A DNA stretch of 64,000 nucleotides. Origin: Chryseobacterium oryctis. GTDB taxonomy: Bacteria > Bacteroidota > Bacteroidia > Flavobacteriales > Weeksellaceae. How positions within the stretch are numbered: position 1 is the first letter of the stretch; each line of letters opens with the position of its first letter. The DNA is taken from contig NZ_JAPDHV010000007.1 of the NCBI RefSeq assembly GCF_025971925.1, forward strand, positions 82,228 to 146,227. Direction: 5' to 3'. This document shows, piece by piece, positions 52,752-62,717 of this stretch. Made by a program: the position numbers and the translations under genes. Under the pieces are notes generated by a model, which saw only the letters and a program-made list of their open reading frames with translations, searched no databases and was not told where the DNA came from.

Positions 52752-53762
52752 CTAATACACTTTAAACTCTGTTTCGCCTTGTGGAATGTAGAAATATCTA
52801 TTTAAAAATAATGGTCGTAATCCTCCATCATAATCTACTTTTGCCCAAAGAGCCGTATTACCTCTGAAACGATTGTCTGTTGTATCTAACATTAATGCTA
52901 CCATTTTTCCTTCTGCAAAAAACTCTAATTTATATTTTTCTATGGGTTGCATTTGGAAAGATGGACTTTTGTAGACATTATAAAAAACATCCCAGTTTTC
53001 TTTTATTGTTTCCTTAGATGCGTAGTTAGAAATAAAAAGATTTTTTAGCATGTCATATTCTATCCTTGCAATGTTGTCTGATTCTTTATTTTGGTATACA
53101 CTCCATATTTCTTTGTATTTTGTCAATAACTTTTTCTCCAACTCTTTTTTATCCATTTTACGTAAATCCTGTGCGTTTTCAAAGGGAGGATGTAATTCGT
53201 AAGGCACGTCTACATTAATATCAAAACTTCCTTCGTAATAGGTTTTTCCAGTGCCCTCAAATTTATACGTTGAGTAATTTGGTGTTACTTTGGTTTCAAT
53301 TTTTGGAACTTCATATTTCAAGTGTTCTATATCATCTGCTCCTTTATTCTTTTTATCATATGAATATAAATCAAATTCTAAAATAGAATCATCTACAAGA
53401 GTGTATAGAGGTTTCTCTGGATAATGTTTTTCCTCCTTTAGCATTGGATACATTTTATACGAAACAGTATGTTTTCCAGATTTAAAAAGTAAATGGTTGA
53501 TTTCAACAGCAGTACTTCCAGTAATTATACTATTTGACTTTTTATAAACTCTAACACCATCAACAAACATTTCAAAATAACATTTGTCATTAGAATATCC
53601 TAATCCATATATTTTCTCTGATGCATAGTGTTTTATTTCTTGAGAAATTTCTTCTACAATATTGTCTGCTGTAATATTTGTGTTTTGCATAATTTGATTT
53701 TTTTCTTGTGAACAAGCCAGGAAACTTGTAATAATAATTACACTTAATATTAATTTTTTCAT
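52752..53762 (-). CDS. Lipoprotein, probable immunity or accessory protein of the T6SS cargo locus
   Basis: This 336-residue protein has a lipobox FLAC after a 16-residue hydrophobic leader. The body is mixed alpha/beta with VEINHLLFKSGKHTVSYKMYPM (a beta-sandwich-like carbohydrate/ligand-binding pattern). I recognise no family. A paralogue, broken by an IS, follows it. Tandem lipoproteins behind an effector are often immunity proteins, which is inferred here from position. Confidence 0.6.
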   Translation of the reverse strand: MKKLILSVIIITSFLACSQEKNQIMQNTNITADNIVEEISQEIKHYASEKIYGLGYSNDKCYFEMFVDGVRVYKKSNSIITGSTAVEINHLLFKSGKHTVSYKMYPMLKEEKHYPEKPLYTLVDDSILEFDLYSYDKKNKGADDIEHLKYEVPKIETKVTPNYSTYKFEGTGKTYYEGSFDINVDVPYELHPPFENAQDLRKMDKKELEKKLLTKYKEIWSVYQNKESDNIARIEYDMLKNLFISNYASKETIKENWDVFYNVYKSPSFQMQPIEKYKLEFFAEGKMVALMLDTTDNRFRGNTALWAKVDYDGGLRPLFLNRYFYIPQGETEFKVY

Positions 53763-53767
53763 ATTAT

Positions 53768-56662
53768 TTAAGATTTGAATAATTGGACTTCATATAAAGG
53801 AACCTCAAAAGGTTCTATTAAAGTAAAAGGAGTTGGTTTACCTTCATTTGAAGACCAATCAAAAATGTCTCCAAACAAATTGTCTTTCACTGAAAGGCTT
53901 CCCAAATAATTTCCTTCTACCCCCGAACAATACAATGATTGGGCGACAAATAATCCTCTTCCTCCTTTGGTATCTACACCATATTTTAGTTTTACTCCAA
54001 CTGCTCCTTTTGCAGTGAATTCTACTTTAGCTTCAATTGCTGTCTGTAATTTTGCAAATTCAAAAAAACCTCTATATTCACCTGTTACTACAGCAACAAA
54101 ACTAATCTGTTCTTTGATAATTTTCTCATTTTGGGCATGAGAAACTAGATTTCCTAATTTGTCGGTAAAGCTATAGGTGTTGGTAAGAAAGTTATACTGT
54201 ATTTTCTGCTCAAACATGAGGTCTCCTCGTACCTCTATCGTTCCTTTTATTTCGGAAACTCCTTTGCTTTTAAATAATTCGGCAATTTTATTATTATTCT
54301 TATTATTACGCTCCAATTTCTTTTGTACCTCCGAATCTTTAGGGTGTTTCGCATTTTTAATTTCATTTATCTTTTTGGTGATAAGCTTAAGTAAATCAAA
54401 TTCCCTCTTAAAGTTAACGGCTACTAAAGGATTGGCATTTAGGTTGGCTTCATAAACTAATGCCAATCTGCCGTCTTTCTGTTTTTGATAATACATCCCC
54501 GCATTTATTGCTATAGATGGTGGTATCAGCTCTACTCCGGCGTCATCCATCTTTTTCAATATAGATTCTGCCCGTTTTGCCATTTTAGCAAACTTTTGAA
54601 GTTTCGTTATCACGTTTCTCCCACGGGTAAGGTATATCAACAGTAAGTCTATCACAATCCCTACGACTACAAACCCATATATAACCCCTGCTGCAAAATA
54701 TTTGGTATATTTCGTTTGGGTGATAAGATTGGTTTGTGTGCCTACAAGAGAAAGGTCTTGTCCGGTTTTTTCCAGCGTTCTATTATGAATGGTATGAATG
54801 CCATAGGTATAATCCCGAGCTTGGCTTTCTATGTACTTGAGAAGCGTTTCCTCCACAACGAAATTACCAGGTAAAATTCTCCAAATTTTATAAAAAATGG
54901 TGTTTTTTAGTTCATTAAGAACATCTGTAATTCCCGTTGTTAAATCATTAAAGTTTTTGTTATGGAAGAAATAGGTTCCAGCATCTTTGTAATTATACTG
55001 AAAATGCCCAATCCAAACTACATCAGGATAGGTTCTTACCTCCAGTGTTGCTTTATTTTTATTGGCATAGTAAGCACAACTGTTGATATGGAAACCAAAA
55101 GGGTAATAAATGGGCTGAACAAGGATAGTACGACCAACATTGATAGGCGGTAAAGGATTTAAAAATTTAAATAACAGCGATGCATAGTTTTTAGGAAACT
55201 CGAAATAGTTAGCAAATACCTCGTGTGAAATAGCATTTCCTGATTTTGCATGTTTTACTTTCCCATAATCATATACCAAAACCTCCGTTTTCTTATGTTT
55301 ATCTTTACGAAAACAGGCTTTGTCTTCTCGATTGAGAATATTTACAGTAATTTTTCTCGGCTTATCCAAATTGGAAACCACTGTTTCGTACACCATAGCA
55401 TCTTGATTGTACTCTAAGTAACTGAAATCTATCTCTACTCTTCGGTTTTTCTTATAGACTTCTTCAGTTTTTCCTGCAACCAAAGGATTTACTTCTCCAA
55501 AGCCTCTGGTCTTGATTCGGTTTTTGTCTAAACCACCATTTACAAAGAAATCCTTTACTGCAGTTGCTCTTCTTTCTGAAAGCGACTGATTATAGTCTAA
55601 TGTACCTCTGTCATCTGCATGCCCAGAAAGATTCATATCCAAATGTTGGTTAAAAAGTAAAAAATCCAGAAGATATTTTAGCACGACTTTGGTATCAGGA
55701 CGTATATCAGATTTATCAAAATCAAAATGTACTTTGAAATTGGCAAACTGGGTTTCTGTACTTACTTTTTTCAGCAATGTATTCCCTTCTTTGAATACAG
55801 GGAAAGTTTCTCCGTTATCTTGCACATTAATCTGCTCAAATTTGCAGAGATGGGAATTCTTTTTATTTTTATCTGGTTGTCCTACTTTAGTAGGTGTATT
55901 ATTAGTAGAGGTTTCTATTTCTTTACTTACAACCTCATTTTTAATTCTTAGAAAACGTGCATGTATGGTATCTTTACCATCGTTTACATATTTCCCGGAA
56001 GCGGTCTTTACTTTTACATAGAATTCTTCTTTAGACTTTGGCTTTCCTATTTTGCCATACCATTGGTAAGAGTTTCCTATTTTCAGATTGATTTGCCCGT
56101 CTATAACCTCAACATTTGTATAGGTGAATATTAGTCTGTCATCATTAGTTCCACCTCCACCTTCAACGACTTTGTAGACATCTACCGTTACTTTATCTCC
56201 ATTTAGACCTTCCGTATCGAGATACAAATAAATAATATGTCCATAAGAAAATGTATAAGTTTTTCTTACGTCATCTCCTCCTTTTTTTGTACACCATTTG
56301 CTGCTTACAATTCTAGGTTGGCACCAACCCTTTACATATAAACCAGTCGTATTTTTAAAGTCTCTTTTCCCAGACAAACTTGCTTCTATATAATAATGAT
56401 AACTTCCCGAAAGTTGTTTGGTTATTTTAAACATATATCCTGTTGTAGACACAAGTTGTTTAACTATTACTTTCCTATCATTACTTTGACGCATCCATTT
56501 GATTGGCTTTTTCTTATCTTCTGGTGTTGTGCCAGAAAGCCATTCTGCAACGTCAAAAATTATTTCTTTCTCTGGTTCGATGGTTATTCTTTTCCCATAA
56601 ACAGACATATCAGGATAGTGTGATCCTTTAACGTATTTAATTTTTTTTACACCTTTTGCCAT
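53768..56662 (-). CDS. Large OmpA-domain, membrane-segment protein, putative T6SS effector
   Basis: This 964-residue protein has no signal peptide. The N-terminal 250 residues are beta-rich repeats (YHYYIEASLSGKRDFKNTTGLYVKGW, SYQWYGKIGKPKSKEEFYVKVKT). An OmpA-like peptidoglycan-binding domain lies at about 305-420, with VHFDFDKSDIRPDTKVVL, NLSGHADDRG and KNRRVEI. A hydrophobic segment lies at about 654-680 (FAAGVIYGFVVVGIVIDLLLIYL). A long C-terminal domain follows. It lies between a PAAR-like DUF4280 gene and lipoproteins in the VgrG cargo locus, as known for Bacteroidota T6SS effectors. The toxic activity is unknown. Confidence 0.7.
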   Translation of the reverse strand: MAKGVKKIKYVKGSHYPDMSVYGKRITIEPEKEIIFDVAEWLSGTTPEDKKKPIKWMRQSNDRKVIVKQLVSTTGYMFKITKQLSGSYHYYIEASLSGKRDFKNTTGLYVKGWCQPRIVSSKWCTKKGGDDVRKTYTFSYGHIIYLYLDTEGLNGDKVTVDVYKVVEGGGGTNDDRLIFTYTNVEVIDGQINLKIGNSYQWYGKIGKPKSKEEFYVKVKTASGKYVNDGKDTIHARFLRIKNEVVSKEIETSTNNTPTKVGQPDKNKKNSHLCKFEQINVQDNGETFPVFKEGNTLLKKVSTETQFANFKVHFDFDKSDIRPDTKVVLKYLLDFLLFNQHLDMNLSGHADDRGTLDYNQSLSERRATAVKDFFVNGGLDKNRIKTRGFGEVNPLVAGKTEEVYKKNRRVEIDFSYLEYNQDAMVYETVVSNLDKPRKITVNILNREDKACFRKDKHKKTEVLVYDYGKVKHAKSGNAISHEVFANYFEFPKNYASLLFKFLNPLPPINVGRTILVQPIYYPFGFHINSCAYYANKNKATLEVRTYPDVVWIGHFQYNYKDAGTYFFHNKNFNDLTTGITDVLNELKNTIFYKIWRILPGNFVVEETLLKYIESQARDYTYGIHTIHNRTLEKTGQDLSLVGTQTNLITQTKYTKYFAAGVIYGFVVVGIVIDLLLIYLTRGRNVITKLQKFAKMAKRAESILKKMDDAGVELIPPSIAINAGMYYQKQKDGRLALVYEANLNANPLVAVNFKREFDLLKLITKKINEIKNAKHPKDSEVQKKLERNNKNNNKIAELFKSKGVSEIKGTIEVRGDLMFEQKIQYNFLTNTYSFTDKLGNLVSHAQNEKIIKEQISFVAVVTGEYRGFFEFAKLQTAIEAKVEFTAKGAVGVKLKYGVDTKGGRGLFVAQSLYCSGVEGNYLGSLSVKDNLFGDIFDWSSNEGKPTPFTLIEPFEVPLYEVQLFKS

Positions 56663-56674
56663 AACTTTCAGTTT

Positions 56675-57166
56675 TTATGCCACACCATCTTTACCCCCTT
56701 CATGAGTAGGTTGTTCCTTATACATTTCTTCAGGGTTTACCAACGGATTAATCTGTTTATGCACCTCCTTATTGGCATTCTTAAAATTCTGCTGACTTGC
56801 TTCCGTTCTTTGCCCATGGTCGATAATCTCTATACAAGGCGTTCCTGCAATGGCACAAACCGCTTTGCTATCTTCTAAAATAATATTACCTCCATTGCTT
56901 AAGGTAACTTCTTTATAAAAACCTTTCCACTCTGTAATCATGGGTTTGCAGGGTGGTGGCGGATTGCCCATTTTCGGACAGTTGCCAAAGGTATTTTTCT
57001 CCAGTGTTGCGCCGCCTATTTCTTTGGTGGTTACAATCAGTTTCTTGGAAGCATTTTTGTCATTGGCATATTCTTTCTTATGAGACAAAACTTTTATCTT
57101 ATCCGGAGTCTGCCCAAACTGACACTTACACATTGCTCCCTGTACTACAATATGTTTTTCAGCCAT
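56675..57166 (-). CDS. DUF4280 PAAR-like protein
   Basis: This 163-residue protein starts MAEKHIVVQGAMCKCQFGQTPDKIKVLSHKKEY, the DUF4280 signature. The Cys pairs in GAMCKCQFG, FGNCPKMGNPPPPCKP and VCAIAGTPCIEI are conserved in the family, which I know as PAAR-like spike tips of Bacteroidota T6SS cargo. It precedes the OmpA-domain protein by 12 bp and probably loads it on the spike. Confidence 0.88.
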   Translation of the reverse strand: MAEKHIVVQGAMCKCQFGQTPDKIKVLSHKKEYANDKNASKKLIVTTKEIGGATLEKNTFGNCPKMGNPPPPCKPMITEWKGFYKEVTLSNGGNIILEDSKAVCAIAGTPCIEIIDHGQRTEASQQNFKNANKEVHKQINPLVNPEEMYKEQPTHEGGKDGVA

Positions 57167-57170
57167 AATT

Positions 57171-58412
57171 TTATTTCTTCATTTGTTGTTTCATTATATT
57201 TCTGTGTTTTTCCTGAAAATATTCGGGGTTATCCATTTCCTTCAAATATTCTTTTACTCTTCCCCAAAATCCGACTTTTTCGGTTGCTTTTCCTTCCACA
57301 ATTGTTTCCTTACTTTTTGCCCTTAATGTTCCTGTCTCAGATAAATTGGCTATGACAACCGTTATTTTCTTCGTTTCATCAAGTTCTATGCTACATTCTA
57401 AGTGTAATGCTTCAGGAATACCGGATTTGGGATTCAAAAATCCTTGTATTGCAATTTCTCCCAATGACCGATTGTCAATGTCTTTTTGTTTTTCATAATT
57501 ATTGTTAAATGCAAAAGGTCTCTCATTTATAAAATCTTCTTTTGACCGCTCGTCATCCAAAACGCCCTCCAACTCAATATTGATAAGATTATATTCGTCC
57601 AAATAAGGATCTACCTTTGCCTGTATTTTATAGCGGGGTTCTATACCGTTTTCTACAATAGGAAATGTAATGTGCTTTTCTGCGGTAAAATCTTTTCCGT
57701 AATTAAAGCAATATCCTAGAAATAGTGTTCTAAGGAAAAAATCACCCAACATATAGAAATTGATTTGCTCGGGAGTTTCCAGTATCTTCTCAATTTTTTG
57801 AAAATAATTTTCTACCATTTCCCCTTCAAATTCTTTTTGGAGATTACTTTTAATCGCCTTCCACCGTTCCGGATACTTGTTGTACTTGGCTACTTCTTCC
57901 CAGTTTCCGTCTTCGTCCACCACGATATGCATCGGGAAAAGCACTTTAGAGGTTTCATAAGCCAGTAAATCAGCAATATCATTGACTTCCTCTTTATTGA
58001 TATATATTTTAGAAGTCCGGTCAATCTCAAAAATGTGAAAATCTCCGTATTTTTGCAACCATTTTACGGAGGTTTCGTATTTGAGCTCGTTTTTATCCTC
58101 TCCATTTTCTAAAATAATCATTACTCCATATTTGTAATGGGTGTTTACAGGCGAATATGACAATTTATTATTAGGGGCAAAACTTACTTTTTTGCGTTCT
58201 TTTTCTTTAGGAGTTTCTTCTGAATTACCTTCTTGTCCTAATTTTGGAACAATGAGTTCTTTTTGATGCTCTATTTCACGATTTAATAAGTCTGGAAGTT
58301 CGCAATAGCGGTTATGATAATTGCGGAGCTCTTCTGCCGAGATTCCGTATTGCTTGGAAACGCTTTGTAGAGTGTCCCCTTTTTGGATGGTATGGATGTG
58401 ATGATTAGTCAT
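57171..58412 (-). CDS. LysM-domain protein of the T6SS cargo locus
   Basis: In this 413-residue protein the LysM domain is at about 6-52 (IHTIQKGDTLQSVSKQYGISAEELRNYHN), with no signal peptide. The rest is polar and mixed; FAPNNKLSYSPVNTHYKYGVMIILENG marks a second domain. Cytoplasmic LysM proteins beside DUF4280 genes probably act as adaptors or effector carriers. It lies 4 bp from the DUF4280 gene. Confidence 0.7.
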   Translation of the reverse strand: MTNHHIHTIQKGDTLQSVSKQYGISAEELRNYHNRYCELPDLLNREIEHQKELIVPKLGQEGNSEETPKEKERKKVSFAPNNKLSYSPVNTHYKYGVMIILENGEDKNELKYETSVKWLQKYGDFHIFEIDRTSKIYINKEEVNDIADLLAYETSKVLFPMHIVVDEDGNWEEVAKYNKYPERWKAIKSNLQKEFEGEMVENYFQKIEKILETPEQINFYMLGDFFLRTLFLGYCFNYGKDFTAEKHITFPIVENGIEPRYKIQAKVDPYLDEYNLINIELEGVLDDERSKEDFINERPFAFNNNYEKQKDIDNRSLGEIAIQGFLNPKSGIPEALHLECSIELDETKKITVVIANLSETGTLRAKSKETIVEGKATEKVGFWGRVKEYLKEMDNPEYFQEKHRNIMKQQMKK

Positions 58413-58416
58413 TTAT

Positions 58417-59550
58417 TTATTTTTCTTGCCAATAATCTATTTCCGGAAACGTCAATTTCTCTCTACCTTCCCATTTTGGAAAAACAAAACCTTTGGGAAG
58501 GGAATAAATTACCCGATGATCACTATTATTATAAGAATCAAATTTGAATTTCATTATATCCTGTTTCCCCTTAAAATTTAATAAATAAAGATTACCAAAA
58601 TCATCATCTAAAGTCTCAATAATTAAGCGGTTTTCACCAAAATCAAATTTAGATTCAAAATCTTGTGGAAGTACAATAATGCTTCTGTAATAATAATTGG
58701 AGGAATTTCGTTTTTTCCATTTTAATTCCATCTGTACTGGAAGTTTATTCTTCTTTTTTAAGTTATTATTGGATAAATTTTTATTTGAAGAATTAGTTAA
58801 GGTATCTATACTATATATCGATGTGGATTGATTAAAATATTGAAAAATACTCCCATCCTTAGTTATTATGTTTGTTATAGAAGGATTAATTTTTTTGCTT
58901 TTATCAACAAACCCAATATCATAATTATACTCTTTTTCCCCTTTCTCCCAAACAGAATAAGGGATGCCGTGAAGATTTCGAAAAATATTAGCTTCTGAAT
59001 TGATGAAATCCTTAGAAGACGCTGTTTCTTTTTCTCCTTTTTGATATTCTTTATCATTCTCTTGCCACACCCCTTTATTGGGAACTTTAAATTTTTCAAT
59101 TTCTTTATTTGTTGTTCCTCCTTGCATCCAAATACTAACATTACCTCCTGGAGCCATACCTGCTACAATAAGGCTATAATCTGCTTTTGCTCCTGTATAA
59201 GTATCTATTGTTTTTTCTTTAAATAGACTCAGCATTCTCTCTCTTGGCAGTTTTTTTCCTCCTTCATAATAATAACCATCTGCTGAACAAAGCCATTTTA
59301 CATATATACTGTCAGGAACATCTTTGTAAATGTCACCTCCTGTATAACCACCGCTGGTAATTCCCCATCCAGGATCTGCTCCTATATTTGCGGATGTTCC
59401 TGCTATACTTTTACCTTTATAAAAATATTCTACAAATGGAGATGCTCCGTAATATTTGGGAGCTGACCAGCCTGCATTCCAACTGAATTTATCCTTCGGT
59501 TGGCAACTTAACAGACTTAAAAATAGTAGTAATAAATAACACGTTCTCAT
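58417..59550 (-). CDS. DUF2931 lipoprotein, copy 1
   Basis: This 377-residue protein has a lipobox LLSC in MRTCYLLLLFLSLLSCQPKDKFSWNAG; the segment KFSWNAGWSAPKYYG is the DUF2931 start. Its last 170 residues and first 60 are almost identical to the next gene, whereas the middle (about 150-220) differs. Such lipoproteins beside a lipase effector are candidate immunity proteins anchored in the periplasm. Confidence 0.8.
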   Translation of the reverse strand: MRTCYLLLLFLSLLSCQPKDKFSWNAGWSAPKYYGASPFVEYFYKGKSIAGTSANIGADPGWGITSGGYTGGDIYKDVPDSIYVKWLCSADGYYYEGGKKLPRERMLSLFKEKTIDTYTGAKADYSLIVAGMAPGGNVSIWMQGGTTNKEIEKFKVPNKGVWQENDKEYQKGEKETASSKDFINSEANIFRNLHGIPYSVWEKGEKEYNYDIGFVDKSKKINPSITNIITKDGSIFQYFNQSTSIYSIDTLTNSSNKNLSNNNLKKKNKLPVQMELKWKKRNSSNYYYRSIIVLPQDFESKFDFGENRLIIETLDDDFGNLYLLNFKGKQDIMKFKFDSYNNSDHRVIYSLPKGFVFPKWEGREKLTFPEIDYWQEK

Positions 59551-59581
59551 ATTAATGTGGGCTATGGTAGATTTCTCGTTG
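59551..59581 (-). repeat. Duplication scar: 3' end of the lipase gene repeated
   Basis: These 31 bp are identical to 60715-60745, which encodes the last residues of the Tle1-like gene (REIYHSPH and stop) plus spacer. It marks the upstream edge of the tandem duplication that made the second DUF2931 gene. Confidence 0.85.
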
Positions 59582-59589
59582 CATTTTCT

Positions 59590-60714
59590 CTATTTCTCCT
59601 GCCAATAATCTATTTCCGGAAACGTCAATCTCTCTCTACCTTCCCATTTTGGAAAAACAAAACCTTTGGGTAGGGAATAAATTACCCGATGATCACTATT
59701 ATTATAAGAATCAAATTTGAATTTCATTATATCCTGTTTCCCCTTAGAATTTAATAAATAAAGATTACCAAAATCATCATCTAAAGTCTCAATAATTAAG
59801 CGGTTTTCACCAAAATCAAATTTAGATTCAAAATCTTGTGGAAGTACAATAATGCTTCTGTAATAATAATTGGAGGAATTTCGTTTTTTCCATTTTAATT
59901 CCATCTGTACTGGAAGTTTATTCTTCTTTTTTAAGTTATTATTGGATAAATTTTTATTTGAAGAATTAGTTAAGGTATCTATACTATATATCGATGTGGA
60001 TTGATTAAAATATTGAAAAATACTCCCATCCTTAGTTATTATGTTTGTTATAGAAGGATTAATTTTTTTGCTTTTATCAACAAACCCAATATCATAATTA
60101 TACTCCCTTTCTCCTTTCTCCCAAACAGAATAAGGGATGCCGTGGAGTTTTATGTACCTTAGTATATCTTTAGCTTCTTCTCCAGTAGATGTCCATAGAG
60201 TAATTAAACTTTTATCATATCTATCATCTTTACTAATTATGTTGGCTTTAAATTTATCTATTTCTACATTTTCACCTCCTCCTTGCATCCAAATACTAAC
60301 ATTACCACCTGGAGCCATACCTGCTACGATAAGACTATAATCTGTTGTTTTTCCAGTATTAGAATCTGTTGCTTTTTCTTTGAAAAGATTTAGCATTTTT
60401 TCTCTAGGCAATCTAAAGCCTCCCTTATAGTTTACCATATCAAATCCGCAAGTCCAACTCACAACCGCACTATCGGGAACATCTTTGTATATATCGCCTC
60501 CTGTATAACCACCGCTTGTAACTCCCCATCCTGGATTAATCCCAACACTAGAAGAAGTTCCTCCTATACTTTTTCCTTTATAAAAATATTCTACAAACGG
60601 ACCGCCTGCAACATAGTTCTTAGGTGCAGAAAACCCTGCATTCCAACTGAATTTATCCTTCGGTTGGCAACTGAATAGACTTAAAAATAGTAGTAATAAA
60701 TAACACGTTCTCAT
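59590..60714 (-). CDS. DUF2931 lipoprotein, copy 2
   Basis: This 374-residue protein has the same lipobox as copy 1 (LFSCQPKDKFSWNAG). The C-terminal 170 residues are nearly identical to copy 1, with only about two changes near the end. The middle (IDKFKANIISKDDRYDKSLITLWTSTGEEAKDIL) is unlike copy 1. It lies 1 bp after the lipase stop, so it is the gene adjacent to the effector and the stronger candidate immunity protein. Confidence 0.8.
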   Translation of the reverse strand: MRTCYLLLLFLSLFSCQPKDKFSWNAGFSAPKNYVAGGPFVEYFYKGKSIGGTSSSVGINPGWGVTSGGYTGGDIYKDVPDSAVVSWTCGFDMVNYKGGFRLPREKMLNLFKEKATDSNTGKTTDYSLIVAGMAPGGNVSIWMQGGGENVEIDKFKANIISKDDRYDKSLITLWTSTGEEAKDILRYIKLHGIPYSVWEKGEREYNYDIGFVDKSKKINPSITNIITKDGSIFQYFNQSTSIYSIDTLTNSSNKNLSNNNLKKKNKLPVQMELKWKKRNSSNYYYRSIIVLPQDFESKFDFGENRLIIETLDDDFGNLYLLNSKGKQDIMKFKFDSYNNSDHRVIYSLPKGFVFPKWEGRERLTFPEIDYWQEK

Positions 60715-60715
60715 A

Positions 60716-62542
60716 TTAATGTGGGCTATGGTAGATTTCTCGTTGGTAACTTACTTTGTCATCTTTTATAGTAGGTTCTACGGGTTGGTTTAGAAAAAGC
60801 ATACTTTCTAATAAATTATGATCTCCTGTTTTCACCGTAAGAAAATCGTTTTTGAATCCACCAAAGTGTGCAGAAAGATGTACATATTTGTTGCATATAT
60901 GACTGTACATTTCTGTAGGCATACTATAGGAACCATCTTTATCTCTGTTCTCCTCTTTAGATACATTCTTCATCAACTCAAAATATTTTTGAAGTATTTC
61001 ATCATTCGGTAATTCATACTCAAAAAGCATATTTTTTTTAACGAAGGGTGAATCAGATGCTTTACTATAAAAAGGCACTTTATTTTCAATTGCTTTTTCC
61101 AGCATTAGGTACATAGGGATTAAAGCATATTTGTTGGATATATATCGGCAATCTTGTAAAACATAATGATCTGACTCTTTGGTTTGATACACCTGATAAT
61201 AGGGATCTTTTGAAATTGTTTTTCCCTCATCCGGAAAATCATTGGGTGCTTTTATATCCCTGTTATAAATACCAACTCCCATAGACTGAGGCTTTATTGT
61301 GGTTTCGGTAACGTGATCATAGGTATTTGTGAATTGTATACCCGTATTGGTATTATTATCAAAACTCTTACATACCCAACTAGAAATATAAAATTGCTTA
61401 TATTTTTCCATATCCGCAAGAGTTTTTTGATCTCCGGTCTTCACATCAAAAAACGACAATACGGGTTCATATTTATCTAATTCTGCATAGCCTCCTCCTA
61501 TATCCGAGTGAGCCCCCAGCATGCCTAGCGTATATCCCTGCTCGGAAGGAGTAAAAGGAAAGTTTTTCCGCCATTCTGTTTGTGCTTTTATATGAAAAAC
61601 CTTACCAATTCTTATTCCGCTCAAATTGGTTTTAATGTCTTGTAATGCTTCCTGTGCCAAAGGAGCAAAACTAAGTATTGGTAAAAGTACCCCACCAAAA
61701 CCCGCCTTATATCCCATATTTTCTTTTACAATCATATCAGATATTACGGTATCAAATAATCCTAAAAACCTTATTTCTATGGTGAAACTTTCTGCTGTAG
61801 GCTTATATCCTGCATTTTTGAGCTCTGTTCCCAAAAGACCTCCCGCATGTTTGGTAACTTCTAATTCTGGTGAAAGTATTATTGCTTTGCTTTCATAAGG
61901 ATCTTTTATGCGTTTATGCCGATACTTCGCTTTTCCGCTTACCTCATTACAAAAATGCCTTGCAGCCGTAGCACCACGACTAAAGCCAAAAACATCAAAT
62001 ACAATTTTATTGATTTTTTTATCTTTAGAGATATTTTTAAACTGATCTTTTACTAGATTTTTAATACCTTCTTCCACGCGGCTTATCACTCCCCAGCTAC
62101 CTCTGGCAAGCCCCGAGCCTTCCATATCATCTGCTTTGTCTCTTTTGGTACCTATTCCTTCAACATATTGCTTTAAAATATAATAATCTCCCCCCATTTC
62201 TTCTTTACTATCCATATCTTTTATCTCTTTGTATAGGTCAAAAAGTTTAGCGACATTGGAGTAGGGATTCCAATAGCTGTCACGGTCTGTATACTCTACT
62301 TTAACGTTTTCTTCTTTATCTACATCTTTATTGACCTTAGTATAAGATGCCTTTGCAGGAATAGACTCTGCTTTAATCTTCCCTCCCTGCTTGGCAAGCT
62401 CTGTATAATAAATAGTGTCAGAGTTAAACCGGTTATTCCCTGTTCCATCGAAGAACATTCCTACATAAATATTAACAGATCCTTCAGGTTGCTTACCTTC
62501 TTCTCCCGAAGAATAGTTCCCAAACTTATTACTTGTTCCCAC
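60716..62542 (-). CDS. Tle1-like (DUF2235) alpha/beta-hydrolase effector, predicted phospholipase
   Basis: This 608-residue protein starts with GTG at 62542. FFDGTGNN near residue 30 and FGFSRGA at about 185-191 (nucleophile Ser188 in G-x-S-x-G) are the DUF2235/Tle1 hallmarks; AHSDIGGGYAE at about 345-355 supplies acidic and His residues. It has no signal peptide. Members are T6SS-delivered phospholipases that damage target membranes. The start lies inside the small gene upstream, and DUF2931 genes follow, forming an effector-immunity unit behind VgrG. Confidence 0.87.
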   Translation of the reverse strand: MGTSNKFGNYSSGEEGKQPEGSVNIYVGMFFDGTGNNRFNSDTIYYTELAKQGGKIKAESIPAKASYTKVNKDVDKEENVKVEYTDRDSYWNPYSNVAKLFDLYKEIKDMDSKEEMGGDYYILKQYVEGIGTKRDKADDMEGSGLARGSWGVISRVEEGIKNLVKDQFKNISKDKKINKIVFDVFGFSRGATAARHFCNEVSGKAKYRHKRIKDPYESKAIILSPELEVTKHAGGLLGTELKNAGYKPTAESFTIEIRFLGLFDTVISDMIVKENMGYKAGFGGVLLPILSFAPLAQEALQDIKTNLSGIRIGKVFHIKAQTEWRKNFPFTPSEQGYTLGMLGAHSDIGGGYAELDKYEPVLSFFDVKTGDQKTLADMEKYKQFYISSWVCKSFDNNTNTGIQFTNTYDHVTETTIKPQSMGVGIYNRDIKAPNDFPDEGKTISKDPYYQVYQTKESDHYVLQDCRYISNKYALIPMYLMLEKAIENKVPFYSKASDSPFVKKNMLFEYELPNDEILQKYFELMKNVSKEENRDKDGSYSMPTEMYSHICNKYVHLSAHFGGFKNDFLTVKTGDHNLLESMLFLNQPVEPTIKDDKVSYQREIYHSPH

Positions 62543-62699
62543 GAGATATTATTTTCTTATTACTTGCCAAAACCAGATTTTCTTTCTTTGCTTCTACATT
62601 TATCTTATCCGCAATTTTTTCAAGCTTTCCCCCTACTGTTAAATTATAATCACTTTTTACAGTAATTGCCATATTCTTTGCCGTTTTTCGTATAGCCAT
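62529..62699 (-). CDS. 56-residue spike-adaptor-like protein overlapping the lipase gene
   Basis: It runs from the ATG at 62699 to the TAA at 62529, with 14 bases overlapping the lipase start in another frame. The sequence MAIRKTAKNMAITVKSDYNLTVGGKLEKIADKINVEAKK has the short alternating V/I beta repeats of a gp5-type needle. It lies 18 bp after VgrG. I infer a tip extension or effector-loading adaptor; coupling to the lipase gene supports that. Confidence 0.65.
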   Translation of the reverse strand: MAIRKTAKNMAITVKSDYNLTVGGKLEKIADKINVEAKKENLVLASNKKIISRGNK

Positions 62700-62717
62700 A
62701 ATCCTATAATTTATACT

